Origin: Arminella tubonensis
GTDB taxonomy: Bacteria; Pseudomonadota; Alphaproteobacteria; Rhizobiales; Rhizobiaceae
Reading direction: 5' to 3'
DNA length: 64,000 bases
NCBI RefSeq assembly: GCF_003240585.1
Contig: NZ_PCDP01000036.1
Span: forward strand, 186,001 to 250,000
Made by a program: the position numbers and the translations under genes. How positions within the stretch are numbered: the first letter of the stretch is position 1; each line of letters begins with the position of its first letter. Shown piece after piece: positions 48,553 to 57,745 of this stretch. The notes below the pieces were generated by a model. That model was not told the origin of the DNA, did not search any database, and saw only the letters and a program-made list of their open reading frames with translations.

Positions 48553-49553
48553 GCGTCAAGATCGTTCATGGTGGCGGCGTCACGGCGGCGGCGCGGCTTT
48601 ATGGCGGGAGGCCGGAGGACTGGCTCGACCTGTCGACCGGTATCAATCCCAACCCCGTTGTCCTGCCCGATATCCCCGTTGCTGCATGGCATAGGCTGCC
48701 GGACCAATATCTGGTGGAGCAGGCCCGCGAAGCGGCGCGGCACTACTATCGCAGCGGCTACATTTCTCCCTTGCCGGTGCCTGGAACACAATCCGTCATT
48801 CAGCTTCTGCCTCGGCTCGTCGAGCCTGGAAGGCGGGTCGCGATCCTGGCTCCGACCTATGGCGAATATGCGCGCGCCTTCGAGACGGTAGGCTTTGCCG
48901 TCGATGCGATCGGGGATATCGAACTCGTCCGCGAGGACCATGCGATGGTCGTCGTCGTCAATCCGAACAATCCTGACGGTCGCGTGCTTTCGGTTGGCCG
49001 GTTGATCGCGCTTCATGCCGAGCTCAAGAGCCGAGGCGGGTTGCTGCTGGTCGATGAGGCATTCGGCGACATGTCGCCCGAGACGAGCCTTGCGCCGTAC
49101 GCCATCGATATGCCGAACCTCGTCATCTTCCGTTCCTTCGGCAAATTCTTCGGCCTTGCCGGTCTTCGCCTTGGCTTTGCAATCGCGGAGGCGTCGATAC
49201 TTGCAAGGTTCGAGGAGTGGCTTGGACCTTGGGCGGTCTCCGGGCCGGCCTTGTCGATCGCGACATCATTGCTCGCAGCCGATCCAAGTGCAGTCGCGAA
49301 GCGTATCGGCGAACGTCGGGCTGCGCTCGCGGAGGCGCTGGCGGCAGGCGGCCTTACCGTTGTCGGCGGTACGGATCTGTTCGCCCTCGTTGCCGATCGG
49401 CGCGCGAGCGACATATATACGCATCTGGCCCGGCACCACATTCTCGTCCGCAAGTTCGACTATGCCGCTGACTGGTTGCGCTTTGGCCTAGCTCCGGACA
49501 GCGGTGCCGACCAAAGATTGACGCAGGCCCTGTCTGATTTGGATAACCGATGA
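48549..49553 (+). CDS. cobC: Threonine-phosphate decarboxylase
   Basis: A 334-residue PLP enzyme of the histidinol-phosphate aminotransferase fold, supplying (R)-1-amino-2-propanol phosphate for the nucleotide loop. WLDLSTGINP marks CobC proteins, VVNPNNPDGR contacts cofactor and substrate, LLVDEAFGD and the lysine in FRSFGKFFGLAGLRLG hold PLP. Start overlaps cobB's stop. Confidence 0.93.
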   Translation: MSVKIVHGGGVTAAARLYGGRPEDWLDLSTGINPNPVVLPDIPVAAWHRLPDQYLVEQAREAARHYYRSGYISPLPVPGTQSVIQLLPRLVEPGRRVAILAPTYGEYARAFETVGFAVDAIGDIELVREDHAMVVVVNPNNPDGRVLSVGRLIALHAELKSRGGLLLVDEAFGDMSPETSLAPYAIDMPNLVIFRSFGKFFGLAGLRLGFAIAEASILARFEEWLGPWAVSGPALSIATSLLAADPSAVAKRIGERRAALAEALAAGGLTVVGGTDLFALVADRRASDIYTHLARHHILVRKFDYAADWLRFGLAPDSGADQRLTQALSDLDNR

Positions 49554-50527
49554 TGGACGAACATGTGCTCATCCTGGTTCTGGCCCTGCTGCTCGATCGC
49601 ATCATAGGCGATCCCGAATGGCTTTGGTCGCATGTGCCGCATCCGGTGGTGGTCTTCGGCAAGGCCATCTCGTTCTTCGACCGGAAGATGAACCTGAAGC
49701 GGCTGACGGCGTCCATGCGGCGGCGTAATGGTGTGATTGCGATCTTGCTGCTGCTGGTCGGCAGCCTTCTCGCCGGTTCGGTGCTGCACGCGCTGCTCGC
49801 CGTTTTCGGCTGGCTCGGCATCATGGTCGAGGCTTTGCTGGTCGCGATATTCCTGGCGCAGAAAAGCCTTGCCGATCACGTCAACGATGTTTCGAACGCA
49901 TTGCGTAGCAGTGGACTTGCGGGTGGTCGACTTGCTGTCTCCCGCATTGTCGGCCGCGATCCCGAAACGCTTGATGAAGCTGGCGTCTGCCGGGCGGCGA
50001 TCGAGAGCCTGGCGGAGAATTTCTCGGACGGCGTCGTGGCGCCGGCGCTGTGGTACGCCGTTCTCGGGCTTCCGGGGCTATTCATGTACAAGATGCTAAA
50101 CACGGCAGATTCCATGATCGGCCACAAATCTGAAACCTATATCGACTTCGGCTGGGCCTCGGCCCGGCTGGATGACATTGCCAATTGGCCGGCAGCAAGA
50201 CTGTCGATCGTCCTGATCGCCGCCGGCGCATTGGCCAAGAACGGTATCGCGGCGCTCGGCAATACGATTCGCGTGGCGGTTCGTGATGGAGGCCTGCATC
50301 GCTCGCCAAACTCGGGCCGGCCCGAGGCTGCGATGGCGGGCGCGCTCGATATCCAGTTGGCGGGACCCAGGGTCTATGGCGGGGAGACCGTTCGCGAACC
50401 GATGATCAACGGGGCAGGGCGCGATGTTGCCACTGTCAGCGATGTTGAAGCGGGGGTATCGATCTTTTATTCGGCCTGCTCCGTGCTCACTTTGGCGACC
50501 TTCATCTTGTTCCTTGCCCTGCTTTGA
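49550..50527 (+). CDS. cobD: Adenosylcobinamide-phosphate synthase (CbiB family)
   Basis: A 325-residue integral membrane protein that joins aminopropanol phosphate to cobyric acid. The N-terminal LLLDRIIGDPEWLWSHVPHPVV, the central RDPETLDEAGVCRAAIESLAENFSDGVVAP and NSGRPEAAMAGALDIQL are typical. Several TM segments are visible. Last gene of the cobABCD operon. Confidence 0.94.
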   Translation: MMDEHVLILVLALLLDRIIGDPEWLWSHVPHPVVVFGKAISFFDRKMNLKRLTASMRRRNGVIAILLLLVGSLLAGSVLHALLAVFGWLGIMVEALLVAIFLAQKSLADHVNDVSNALRSSGLAGGRLAVSRIVGRDPETLDEAGVCRAAIESLAENFSDGVVAPALWYAVLGLPGLFMYKMLNTADSMIGHKSETYIDFGWASARLDDIANWPAARLSIVLIAAGALAKNGIAALGNTIRVAVRDGGLHRSPNSGRPEAAMAGALDIQLAGPRVYGGETVREPMINGAGRDVATVSDVEAGVSIFYSACSVLTLATFILFLALL

Positions 50528-50674
50528 TCAGCATTTCTCGAGGCCCTCAACAAGCTTGCGGCAGCTCGTCTTCGCCGGATGCAGCGTCTGTATTAAGCTA
50601 ATATAGTCAAATTCCAGATAGCTTCTCCCCAGTCGAATACATCCCGATACAGGGACACGATTGAGGGGACGAAG

Positions 50675-51160
50675 ATGAAGAAGTCGATGGCGGCGGTTGC
50701 CGCAGTTTTATGCTTGCAGTTTCATGCGGCTTCCGCAAATGCGGGGACGCTGGTCGCTGAAGTCAGCATTCCGACGCAGACGATGACCGTCACTGAGGAT
50801 GGCGTTACCAAGTATCGCTGGAAAGTGTCGACCGCGCGCAAGGGGTATGTCACGCCAACCGGCTCCTACAGCGCGACCTGGCTTTCACGCGATCACCATT
50901 CGAAGAAATACGACAACGCGCCGATGCCCTATGCCGTATTCTTCGATGGCGGTTATGCGGTCCACGGCACCTTCGAGGTGAAGCATCTGGGCCAGCCGGC
51001 GTCGCATGGCTGTGTTCGTCTTCAGACCGAAAATGCTGCCAAGTTCTTTTCGCTGGCCTCCGAAGCGGGTTTGCGAAATACGCACATCATCATCAGCGGT
51101 GGCCCCGAGCTTGAGCGCGTTGCCAGCCGCGAGCCGGCTGTCGTTACACAACGCCGGTAG
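50675..51160 (+). CDS. L,D-transpeptidase (YkuD domain)
   Basis: A 161-residue exported protein: signal peptide at residues 1-23 (cleavage after ANA), then a YkuD domain with the active site HGTFEVKHLGQPASHGCVR. It would make 3-3 crosslinks in peptidoglycan or attach protein to it. No other domain, so it is a minimal form. A terminator follows at 51191. Confidence 0.92.
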   Translation: MKKSMAAVAAVLCLQFHAASANAGTLVAEVSIPTQTMTVTEDGVTKYRWKVSTARKGYVTPTGSYSATWLSRDHHSKKYDNAPMPYAVFFDGGYAVHGTFEVKHLGQPASHGCVRLQTENAAKFFSLASEAGLRNTHIIISGGPELERVASREPAVVTQRR

Positions 51161-51190
51161 CAACCCGACGGTCTTGGCCGTCTGCCGCAG

Positions 51191-51217
51191 GCCTTCGCCG
51201 CATCGGCGAGGGCTTTC
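51191..51217 (+). terminator. Terminator after the L,D-transpeptidase gene
   Basis: GCCTTCGCCG (51191-51200) pairs with CGGCGAGGGC (51204-51213) around CAT with one G-U pair, followed by TTTCATT. A typical intrinsic terminator that isolates the acpXL block downstream. Confidence 0.7.
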
Positions 51218-51335
51218 ATTGCTGTTTAGGCAACAGTCTCCCCCCAAATTTCTACAGGCTCCGGCTGATACCATTGGCTTTTGGAATGGATTTCCCTATG
51301 ACGAGGGTTGAACTATCATTTCAAGAGGTACGGGC

Positions 51336-51614
51336 GTGACTGCTACATTCGATAAAGTTGCCGACATCATCGCAGAGACGAGTGAAATCGATCGCGAGAC
51401 GATTACGCCGGAGAGCCATACGATCGACGACCTCGGCATCGACAGCCTCGACTTCCTGGATATCGTCTTTGCTATCGACAAGGAATTCGGCATCAAGATT
51501 CCGCTGGAACAGTGGACGCAGGAAGTGAACGAAGGCAAGGTTTCGACCGAGGAATATTTCGTCCTCAAGAACCTCTGTGCCAAGATCGACGAGCTGCGCG
51601 CCGCCAAGGCCTGA
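51336..51614 (+). CDS. acpXL: Acyl carrier protein AcpXL
   Basis: A 92-residue specialised ACP carrying the growing very-long-chain fatty acid, such as 27-hydroxyoctacosanoate, for lipid A. The phosphopantetheine serine is in [18 protein letters not shown] start with AGAGG upstream. It is longer than AcpP and is the first gene of the conserved acpXL-fabZ-fabF2-fabF1-adh-lpxXL block; a hairpin follows it. Confidence 0.95.
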
Positions 51615-51636
51615 GCGACCGTCCCATCTTTTTTAG

Positions 51637-51675
51637 CGCCCAGCCGCTCCGAAACATGGCGGCCGGGCGATTTCG
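51637..51675 (+). terminator. Hairpin between acpXL and fabZ
   Basis: CGCCC-A-GCCGC (from 51637) pairs with GCGGC-C-GGGCG (to 51669) and is followed by ATTTCGTTCTT. A leaky terminator here would give much more ACP than enzymes, as is useful for a carrier protein. Confidence 0.6.
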
Positions 51676-51737
51676 TTCTTAAGTATCGTATCCCGCCCAG
51701 GCAATTCAGTCTTTGCCGGGCCGGATCGGAGGTGCTG

Positions 51738-52211
51738 ATGCTGCTGGAATATTTCCAGATGATTGACCGGATCGAATCCGTCGATCTCTCCAAGGGCCTG
51801 TTGAAAGCCCGCTCCGTGGTTCCCGCCAACAGCCCTGTCTTCGAGGGCCATTTTCCCGGCATGCCGCTGGTTCCCGGCGTTCTCCTGATCGAGACAATGG
51901 CGCAGGCTTCCGGCATGCTGGTCCTCGCCGTTACCAAGTTTGCGGCAATGCCGTTCCTGATGACTGTCGACAATGCGAAGATGCGGACCTTCGTCGAGCC
52001 GGAGGCCGTGCTCGATATCGAGGCTGAGCTTGAGCACGACGGTTCAGGCTTTGCTGTTACCAAGGCGCGGATCACCATTGCTGGAAAGAAGGTCTGCGAT
52101 GCGCAGTTGAAGCTGCGCACCATGCCGTTTAATGAAGTGCCGCTGGCCGATATCGTGCGCAAGCGGGCAGACGAGGTCGGGCTACTCGACGCCATCGCTG
52201 CCAGCGCGTAA
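51738..52211 (+). CDS. fabZXL: 3-hydroxyacyl-ACP dehydratase for the VLCFA pathway
   Basis: A 157-residue hotdog-fold dehydratase. The catalytic pair is in EGHFPGMPLVPGVLLIETMAQASG (His and Glu). It dehydrates AcpXL-bound 3-hydroxyacyl chains. ATG 51738 is supported by GGAGG six bases upstream, favouring it over the in-frame GTG at 51732. Longer N- and C-termini than FabZ. Confidence 0.9.
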   Translation: MLLEYFQMIDRIESVDLSKGLLKARSVVPANSPVFEGHFPGMPLVPGVLLIETMAQASGMLVLAVTKFAAMPFLMTVDNAKMRTFVEPEAVLDIEAELEHDGSGFAVTKARITIAGKKVCDAQLKLRTMPFNEVPLADIVRKRADEVGLLDAIAASA

Positions 52212-52254
52212 GGACGCGCAGGCAAATGCGCGGCGCAGCCAAGAGGATTGATGC

Positions 52255-53460
52255 ATGACGAAGGCTCCGAATGATGTGGTTGTGACGGGTGTCGGTATCG
52301 TCACCTGCCAGGGTGTCGGCAAGGATGCGCATGTCGCGATGCTGACGGCCGCCGGCGCACCGGCAACCATCGTCGAAACCGAGAAATTCAAGCCCTATCC
52401 GGTGCATCCGCTGCCGGAAATCGACTGGTCCCAGCAGATCCCCAAGCGTGGTGATCAGCGGCAGATGGAAAACTGGCAGCGCATCGGCGTCTTCACCGCC
52501 GGACTTGCGCTCGACGATGCCGGATTCAAGGACGACCTCGAAGCCTGTGGTAGCATGGACATGATCGTCGCGGCGGGCGGCGGCGAACGTGATATCAACG
52601 TCGATACGCTGATCGTCGACGAAGGCCTTAAGCGCAATGATCGGGAGTTGCTCCTGAACGAGAAGCTGACGACGGAATTGCGCCCGACATTGTTCCTGGC
52701 GCAGCTTTCCAACCTTCTCGCAGGCAACATTTCCATCGTTCACAAGGTGACAGGTTCCTCGCGTACCTTCATGGGCGAGGAAGCGGCAGGGATCTCCGCC
52801 GTCGAAACGGCTTTCCACCGCATAAAATCGGGCGAATCCAGTCATGCGCTGGTCGGCGGCGCATTTTCTGCCGAACGCCTCGACATGATTCTCCTGATCG
52901 GATCGATCAACGGCCACGCACTTGGCGACTGGCATCCACTGTGGTCGCGCAAGCCGGAGAACGGCGGCGGCATGATCGTCGGTTCGCTTGGTGCGTTCCT
53001 CGTGCTGGAATCGCGAGCCCATGCCGAAGCGCGAGGCGCGCGGATCTATGCGACCATCGATTCGATCGAAGGCGATCGCGGCAGTCGTGCCGATGGCAAG
53101 ATGGAAGCGCGGATCGCGCGCATGTTCGACGATGCGAAGGATGCGCGTGGCGATGGCACTGTCGTATTTTCAGGCAGCACGGGTTTCCACGATCTCGCTG
53201 CTCGCGAGAAGGCGCTTCTGGAGGCGACGTTGCCGAACGCGGCGATCCGTGGCTACGGCGGTATCACCGGTCACGGGCTTGAAACGCAATTTCCCCTCGG
53301 TGTTGCGTTTGCAGCGCTGGCGCTTGCGAACAACGCCAAAGTGCCGCCATTCGACGCCGATAATGAAGTGCCGATGAAATCAGGCGCCCGGACAGCTGTC
53401 GTGACCACCGTTGGCCATGTGCGCGGCGAGGGCATCGCCGTACTTTCCGCAGAAGCGTGA
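52255..53460 (+). CDS. fabF2XL: Beta-ketoacyl-ACP synthase homologue FabF2XL, active-site Cys missing
   Basis: A 401-residue thiolase-fold protein. Where FabF1XL has STACASG, this has VTGSSRTFMG (residues 165-174), so the acylated cysteine is replaced (Thr171 by alignment). A later GHGLETQFPLG replaces the GHTLTAAGA histidine block. It therefore resembles a chain-length-factor partner and probably forms a heterodimer with the next gene's product. Two bases separate stop and the next frame, which overlaps upstream. Confidence 0.85.
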   Translation: MTKAPNDVVVTGVGIVTCQGVGKDAHVAMLTAAGAPATIVETEKFKPYPVHPLPEIDWSQQIPKRGDQRQMENWQRIGVFTAGLALDDAGFKDDLEACGSMDMIVAAGGGERDINVDTLIVDEGLKRNDRELLLNEKLTTELRPTLFLAQLSNLLAGNISIVHKVTGSSRTFMGEEAAGISAVETAFHRIKSGESSHALVGGAFSAERLDMILLIGSINGHALGDWHPLWSRKPENGGGMIVGSLGAFLVLESRAHAEARGARIYATIDSIEGDRGSRADGKMEARIARMFDDAKDARGDGTVVFSGSTGFHDLAAREKALLEATLPNAAIRGYGGITGHGLETQFPLGVAFAALALANNAKVPPFDADNEVPMKSGARTAVVTTVGHVRGEGIAVLSAEA

Positions 53461-53474
53461 GGAGTGACTGGAAC

Positions 53475-54761
53475 ATGACGACATCCGCCTACAGGGATCA
53501 TCTGGGCCGCCCGATCGTCGCCGTCACCGGCATGGGCATCATCACGTCGCTCGGCCAGGGGCTGAAAGACAATTGGGATGCGCTGTCATCGGGCGTTTCC
53601 GGCATTCACAATATCACCCGCTTCCCGACCGACGGGATTTCGACGCGCATCGCCGGCACGGTCGATTTCATCGATATCCCGGCTCCGAACGCTGTCGAGC
53701 GCTCCTATGCCTTCGCCCGTGAGACGACGATCGAAGCCTTGGCGCAGGCCGGTCTCTCCGGAGATTTCAACGGCCCGCTGTTCCTTGCCGCGCCGCCGAT
53801 CGAGCCGGAGTGGAGCGCGCGCTTCGAACTTGCCGACCGTTCGCCGCCGGCTGATCATCCCGGTGACGCGTATGACCGCTTCCTCGCCGCCATGCGCGAG
53901 CGTCCGGACGCGGCGTTCCACGAGGCCGCTCTGTTCGGCGCGATTTCCGAGCGGCTCGCAGACCGATTCGGTACGCGCGGCTTGCCGGTGACGCTGTCGA
54001 CTGCTTGTGCTTCAGGCGTCACCGCGATCCAGCTTGGTGTCGAGGCGATCCGCCAGGGACGCACGACGCGGGCGCTGACGGTCGCGACCGACGGTTCGCT
54101 GAGCGCCGAGGCTCTGATCCGCTTTTCTCTGCTGTCGGCCCTGTCGACGCAGAACGATCCGCCGACAAAGGCATCGAAGCCGTTCAGCAAGGACCGCGAT
54201 GGTTTTGTTATCGCCGAAGGTGCCGCGACGCTGGTGCTCGAATCGCTGGAGGCTGCAATTGCCCGCGGCGCCAAGATTCTCGGCATCATGAAGGGCTGCG
54301 GCGACAAGGCCGACAGCTTCCACCGCACCCGGTCGTCGCCGGACGGCGCGCCGGCAATCGCGACTATCCGCGCGGCGCTTGCCGATGCCGGCATGGACGA
54401 GACCGATATCGGCTATATCAACGCGCATGGCACCTCGACGCCGGAAAACGACAAGATGGAATATGGTGCGATGTCCGCGGTGTTTGGCGACCGTCTGCCG
54501 TCCATCCCGGTTTCATCCAACAAGTCGATGATCGGTCACACGCTGACCGCGGCCGGTGCCGTCGAGGCGGTGTTCTCGCTGCAGACAATGCTGGCCGGCA
54601 CGCTGCCGCCGACGATCAACTACCACAATCCCGATCCGGCAATCGCACTCGATGTCGTGCCGAATACGAAGCGCGAAAAACAGGTGCACGCCATACTTTC
54701 GAACTCCTTCGGTTTCGGCGGGCAGAACGCCAGCCTTGTCATGGCGCTCGATCCGGCTTAG
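53475..54761 (+). CDS. fabF1XL: Beta-ketoacyl-ACP synthase FabF1XL
   Basis: A 428-residue KAS with all catalytic residues: Cys178 in STACASG, His318 in NAHGTSTPEND, Lys350 and His355 in SNKSMIGHTLTAAGA. It condenses malonyl units onto AcpXL-bound chains. ATG 53475 has GGAG ten bases upstream; an earlier in-frame codon overlapping fabF2XL is less likely. Confidence 0.92.
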   Translation: MTTSAYRDHLGRPIVAVTGMGIITSLGQGLKDNWDALSSGVSGIHNITRFPTDGISTRIAGTVDFIDIPAPNAVERSYAFARETTIEALAQAGLSGDFNGPLFLAAPPIEPEWSARFELADRSPPADHPGDAYDRFLAAMRERPDAAFHEAALFGAISERLADRFGTRGLPVTLSTACASGVTAIQLGVEAIRQGRTTRALTVATDGSLSAEALIRFSLLSALSTQNDPPTKASKPFSKDRDGFVIAEGAATLVLESLEAAIARGAKILGIMKGCGDKADSFHRTRSSPDGAPAIATIRAALADAGMDETDIGYINAHGTSTPENDKMEYGAMSAVFGDRLPSIPVSSNKSMIGHTLTAAGAVEAVFSLQTMLAGTLPPTINYHNPDPAIALDVVPNTKREKQVHAILSNSFGFGGQNASLVMALDPA

Positions 54762-54815
54762 AGGCTGTCCTCAACCAAGAGATAGATACGACGCCTTCGG
54801 GCGAAGGGTTTTCCT

Positions 54816-55844
54816 ATGCGCGCTTTGCAACTGATCGACGACCGTAAACTTGAGATCACCGACCTGCCGGAGCCAGATGCGCCAGGTCCTGGCGAAGTCA
54901 CCCTGCGCGTCAAGGCCGTCGCCCTCAATCACATCGACGTCTGGGGTTGGCGTGGCATGGCCTTTGCCAAGCGCAAGATGCCGCTGGTGATCGGCGCGGA
55001 AGCGTCCGGCGTCGTCGAGGCGATCGGACCGGGCGTTGCCAGCGTACTGCCCGGGCAGCTCGTGTCGATTTACGGTGCACGCACCTGCGGTCTTTGCCGG
55101 GCGTGCCGGGAGGGTCGCGACAATCTCTGCGACCATGTCAGCGGCGTGCATGGCTTCCATCTCGACGGTTTTGCGCAGGAGAAGGTCAACCTGCCGGCGC
55201 GGCTGCTGGTTCCGGCGCCTCCCGGTGTCGACGCGATCGCTGCGGCACTTGCGCCCGTTACCTTCGGCACGGTCGAGCACATGTTGTTCGATAACGCCAA
55301 GCTCGAACCGGGCGAGACCATCCTCATCCATGCCGGCGGCTCGGGCATCGGGTCTGCCGCCATCCAGCTTGCCAAGAAGATAGGCTGCACCGTCATCACG
55401 ACTGTCGGTTCCGACGACAAGATCGAGAAGGCGAAGGCGCTCGGCGCCGACCACGTCATTAATTACCGCGTCGATCGCTTCGAGGGCGTGGTGCGCAAGC
55501 TTACCAAGAAGGAAGGCGTCGACGTCGTTTTCGAACATGTCGGCAAGGACACCTGGGCGGGCTCCATGCTCTGCATGAAACGCGGTGGCCGGTTGGTCAC
55601 CTGCGGTTCCACATCTGGCGTTTCGACCGAGATGAACCTGATGATGCTGTTCCAGCGGCAATTGAAGCTGCTCGGCTCCTTCGGATGCCGCATGGAAAAT
55701 ATGGCGGACGCGATGCAGAAGATGGCGCGCGGTTTGGTCCACCCTGTTATCGACACCGAAGTCCGGTTCGACGATATCGACCGGGCGCTGGAGCGGATGG
55801 AGTCCAGACAGATATTCGGCAAGATCATCCTGAAGATGGATTGA
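54816..55844 (+). CDS. adh2XL: Zinc-type alcohol dehydrogenase/quinone-reductase-like protein of the lipid A VLCFA cluster
   Basis: A 342-residue medium-chain dehydrogenase with structural-zinc cysteines (GARTCGLCRACREGRDNLC), cofactor-binding GGSGIGSAAIQLAKKIG, and GWRGMAF. The catalytic Cys-His-Glu zinc set is incomplete (no Cys in the VWGW region), so it may act as an enoyl or ketoacyl reductase of the long-chain pathway. GAAGGG lies before ATG 54816, within a small hairpin at 54794-54807. Confidence 0.87.
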   Translation: MRALQLIDDRKLEITDLPEPDAPGPGEVTLRVKAVALNHIDVWGWRGMAFAKRKMPLVIGAEASGVVEAIGPGVASVLPGQLVSIYGARTCGLCRACREGRDNLCDHVSGVHGFHLDGFAQEKVNLPARLLVPAPPGVDAIAAALAPVTFGTVEHMLFDNAKLEPGETILIHAGGSGIGSAAIQLAKKIGCTVITTVGSDDKIEKAKALGADHVINYRVDRFEGVVRKLTKKEGVDVVFEHVGKDTWAGSMLCMKRGGRLVTCGSTSGVSTEMNLMMLFQRQLKLLGSFGCRMENMADAMQKMARGLVHPVIDTEVRFDDIDRALERMESRQIFGKIILKMD

Positions 55845-55848
55845 TCTG

Positions 55849-56781
55849 TTGAAGCTGTTCATTACCCGCATCGTGCTTGCCCTGATGCGCTTTCGGCAAT
55901 GGTCGATTGCGCAGGTCGCCTTCGGATTCCTCAATTTCCTGAAGCTGTTTCCGGCCGATGCCGGCATACGCTTCTCAGATAGGCTGATGCGAGCCATCGG
56001 CCCGCACATGGCCCGGCACAAGCTGATGCTGGCTAACCTGCGCAATGCGTTTCCCGAGAAGAGCGAGGCTGAGGTCGAGGCGATCGCCATCGGCAGTTGG
56101 GGCAACATGGGTCGGTTGGCCGCTGAGTATGTTTTCCTCGACCGGCTGTTCGATTTCGACCCGGCGAATGAAAAGCCGGGCAGGGTCGAGGTTTCGGGTA
56201 TCCCGATCTTCCTCGATCTTCGCGACAACCCGCGGCCTTTTATCGTTTTTACTGCGCATACCGGCAACTTCGAGTTGCTACCGGTCGCCGGTGCTGCCTT
56301 CGGGCTTAAGGTGACGGTGCTGTTCCGCCCGCCGAACAACCCCTACGTGGCGCAGAAAGTTTTCGATTTCCGCAGCGAGCGCATGGGCCGCCTCGTGCCT
56401 TCACATGCCGGTTCTTCCTTTGCTTTGGCAAGGCAGCTCGAAGCAGGTGCAGGCGTCGGTGTTCTCGTCGACCAGAAATTCCGCAAGGGTGCGAAAACGA
56501 AGTTCTTCGGGCTCGATGTAAAAACCAATCCGCTGTTGCCGAAGCTTGTGCGGCAGTTCAATTGCGAGATTTACCCGGCACGCTGCGTGCGCCTTCCCGG
56601 CAATCGCTATCGGCTCGAGATCGAGCCGAAGATGGAGGTTCCGCGGGATATCAAAGGCAATCTCGATTTGCCCGCCACCGCTCAGATGCTGAACGACAAG
56701 GTCGAAAGCTGGGTCAGGGAAAATCCGGAGCAGTGGCTCTGGTATCATGACAGGTGGAATATCAAAAAGAAGATCCTTTAG
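55849..56781 (+). CDS. lpxXL: Lipid A very-long-chain acyltransferase LpxXL
   Basis: A 310-residue membrane-bound acyltransferase of the LpxL/HtrB family that moves the very long chain from AcpXL to lipid A. The HX4E motif is in FTAHTGNFELLPVAG (near residue 140), followed by LFRPPNNP and LVDQKF. TTG start at 55849, 4 bases after the previous stop; N-terminus hydrophobic without cleavage. Last gene of the block. Confidence 0.92.
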   Translation: MKLFITRIVLALMRFRQWSIAQVAFGFLNFLKLFPADAGIRFSDRLMRAIGPHMARHKLMLANLRNAFPEKSEAEVEAIAIGSWGNMGRLAAEYVFLDRLFDFDPANEKPGRVEVSGIPIFLDLRDNPRPFIVFTAHTGNFELLPVAGAAFGLKVTVLFRPPNNPYVAQKVFDFRSERMGRLVPSHAGSSFALARQLEAGAGVGVLVDQKFRKGAKTKFFGLDVKTNPLLPKLVRQFNCEIYPARCVRLPGNRYRLEIEPKMEVPRDIKGNLDLPATAQMLNDKVESWVRENPEQWLWYHDRWNIKKKIL

Positions 56782-56811
56782 TAGTTCTACTGAAATCAAT
56801 ACTACCTATGG

Positions 56812-57693
56812 GTGAATTCGATACCGGTTGTTGAACCCCGGTGCAAGTTATGTTACTCAGATTTACTTAAGTTCAGCCGCGATATCCAACCGCTGGCCTG
56901 GATGGATAGGTTCCTTTTGTGGACTTGGGTCGGGGGGCCTGAGTTCGCATCGATGGCAAATCAGGAGGGGATATTGCTAGCGCTCTTCCACGCTTTTTCG
57001 ACAAAATGCGCACTGATGCGACGCGCCGTCAACACTGGCGACGACGAACTCGCTTACGCTCTCGACCGGGAGTTGGGCCCCTTATTCACGGCAATTATAG
57101 AATATCGGGCAAGCAGCGCGCTTGAAATCTACATGCAGCTGCAGTTCGTCAGCAACATCATCCGCGATGAGGCGGACGATCGCGCGTCGGTTATTCGCAA
57201 CGCCCAGGCTCTATCCGTTCTGATCGACCGGTACTTTGCCGGCTCCAGCGCTCCGGCTTCCGATTCGCTGGTCGTGCTTCCGGCGCTGAAGACGGACCCC
57301 GATGCCGAGGAATTCGATCGCGGCCGTCTGCTCAACGATACGATCCTCGACAGCCTCCCCGATCGCGTCGTCGTTGTGACCCGAGATTACCGATATCTCT
57401 ACAGCAACGCCGCGAACGGCGAATACCGGAAAATGAAGCCAATCGAGCTTATCGGTCGGCACGTCAAGGAGTTCATTGGCTCCGAGTTCTTCGAACAAAC
57501 TGCCAAGCAGAAGCTCGATGCCTGCTTTGCCGGCGAGAATATCGACCATGTCTTCAGGGATGACATGACTGAAACAAGCGGCATGGCGCTGCGTTGCCGC
57601 ATGACGCCGCTCAGGGACGATAAGGGGGGCATTTTTGCCGCCCTTCTGACGCTCCAGGATGTGAACGCGAAGACGAACGCGTTGGTCGGCTAA
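56812..57693 (+). CDS. PAS-domain protein of unknown role
   Basis: A 293-residue protein. A C-terminal PAS fold (about residues 175-290: LNDTILDSLPDRVVVVTRDYRYLYSNAANGEYR, MKPIELIGRHVKEFIG, LRDDKGGIFAALLTLQDV) could sense a ligand. The N-terminal 170 residues are helical and not assigned. No kinase, cyclase or HTH is attached. GTG start; 30 bases after lpxXL, whose operon it may share. Two cysteines near the start (CKLC) could bind a metal. Confidence 0.75.
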   Translation: MNSIPVVEPRCKLCYSDLLKFSRDIQPLAWMDRFLLWTWVGGPEFASMANQEGILLALFHAFSTKCALMRRAVNTGDDELAYALDRELGPLFTAIIEYRASSALEIYMQLQFVSNIIRDEADDRASVIRNAQALSVLIDRYFAGSSAPASDSLVVLPALKTDPDAEEFDRGRLLNDTILDSLPDRVVVVTRDYRYLYSNAANGEYRKMKPIELIGRHVKEFIGSEFFEQTAKQKLDACFAGENIDHVFRDDMTETSGMALRCRMTPLRDDKGGIFAALLTLQDVNAKTNALVG

Positions 57694-57745
57694 TCTGGGC
57701 GACCTTCCGGACGGGGCAGCAAGCCGTTGTCTCCGGGAGTGGGCG

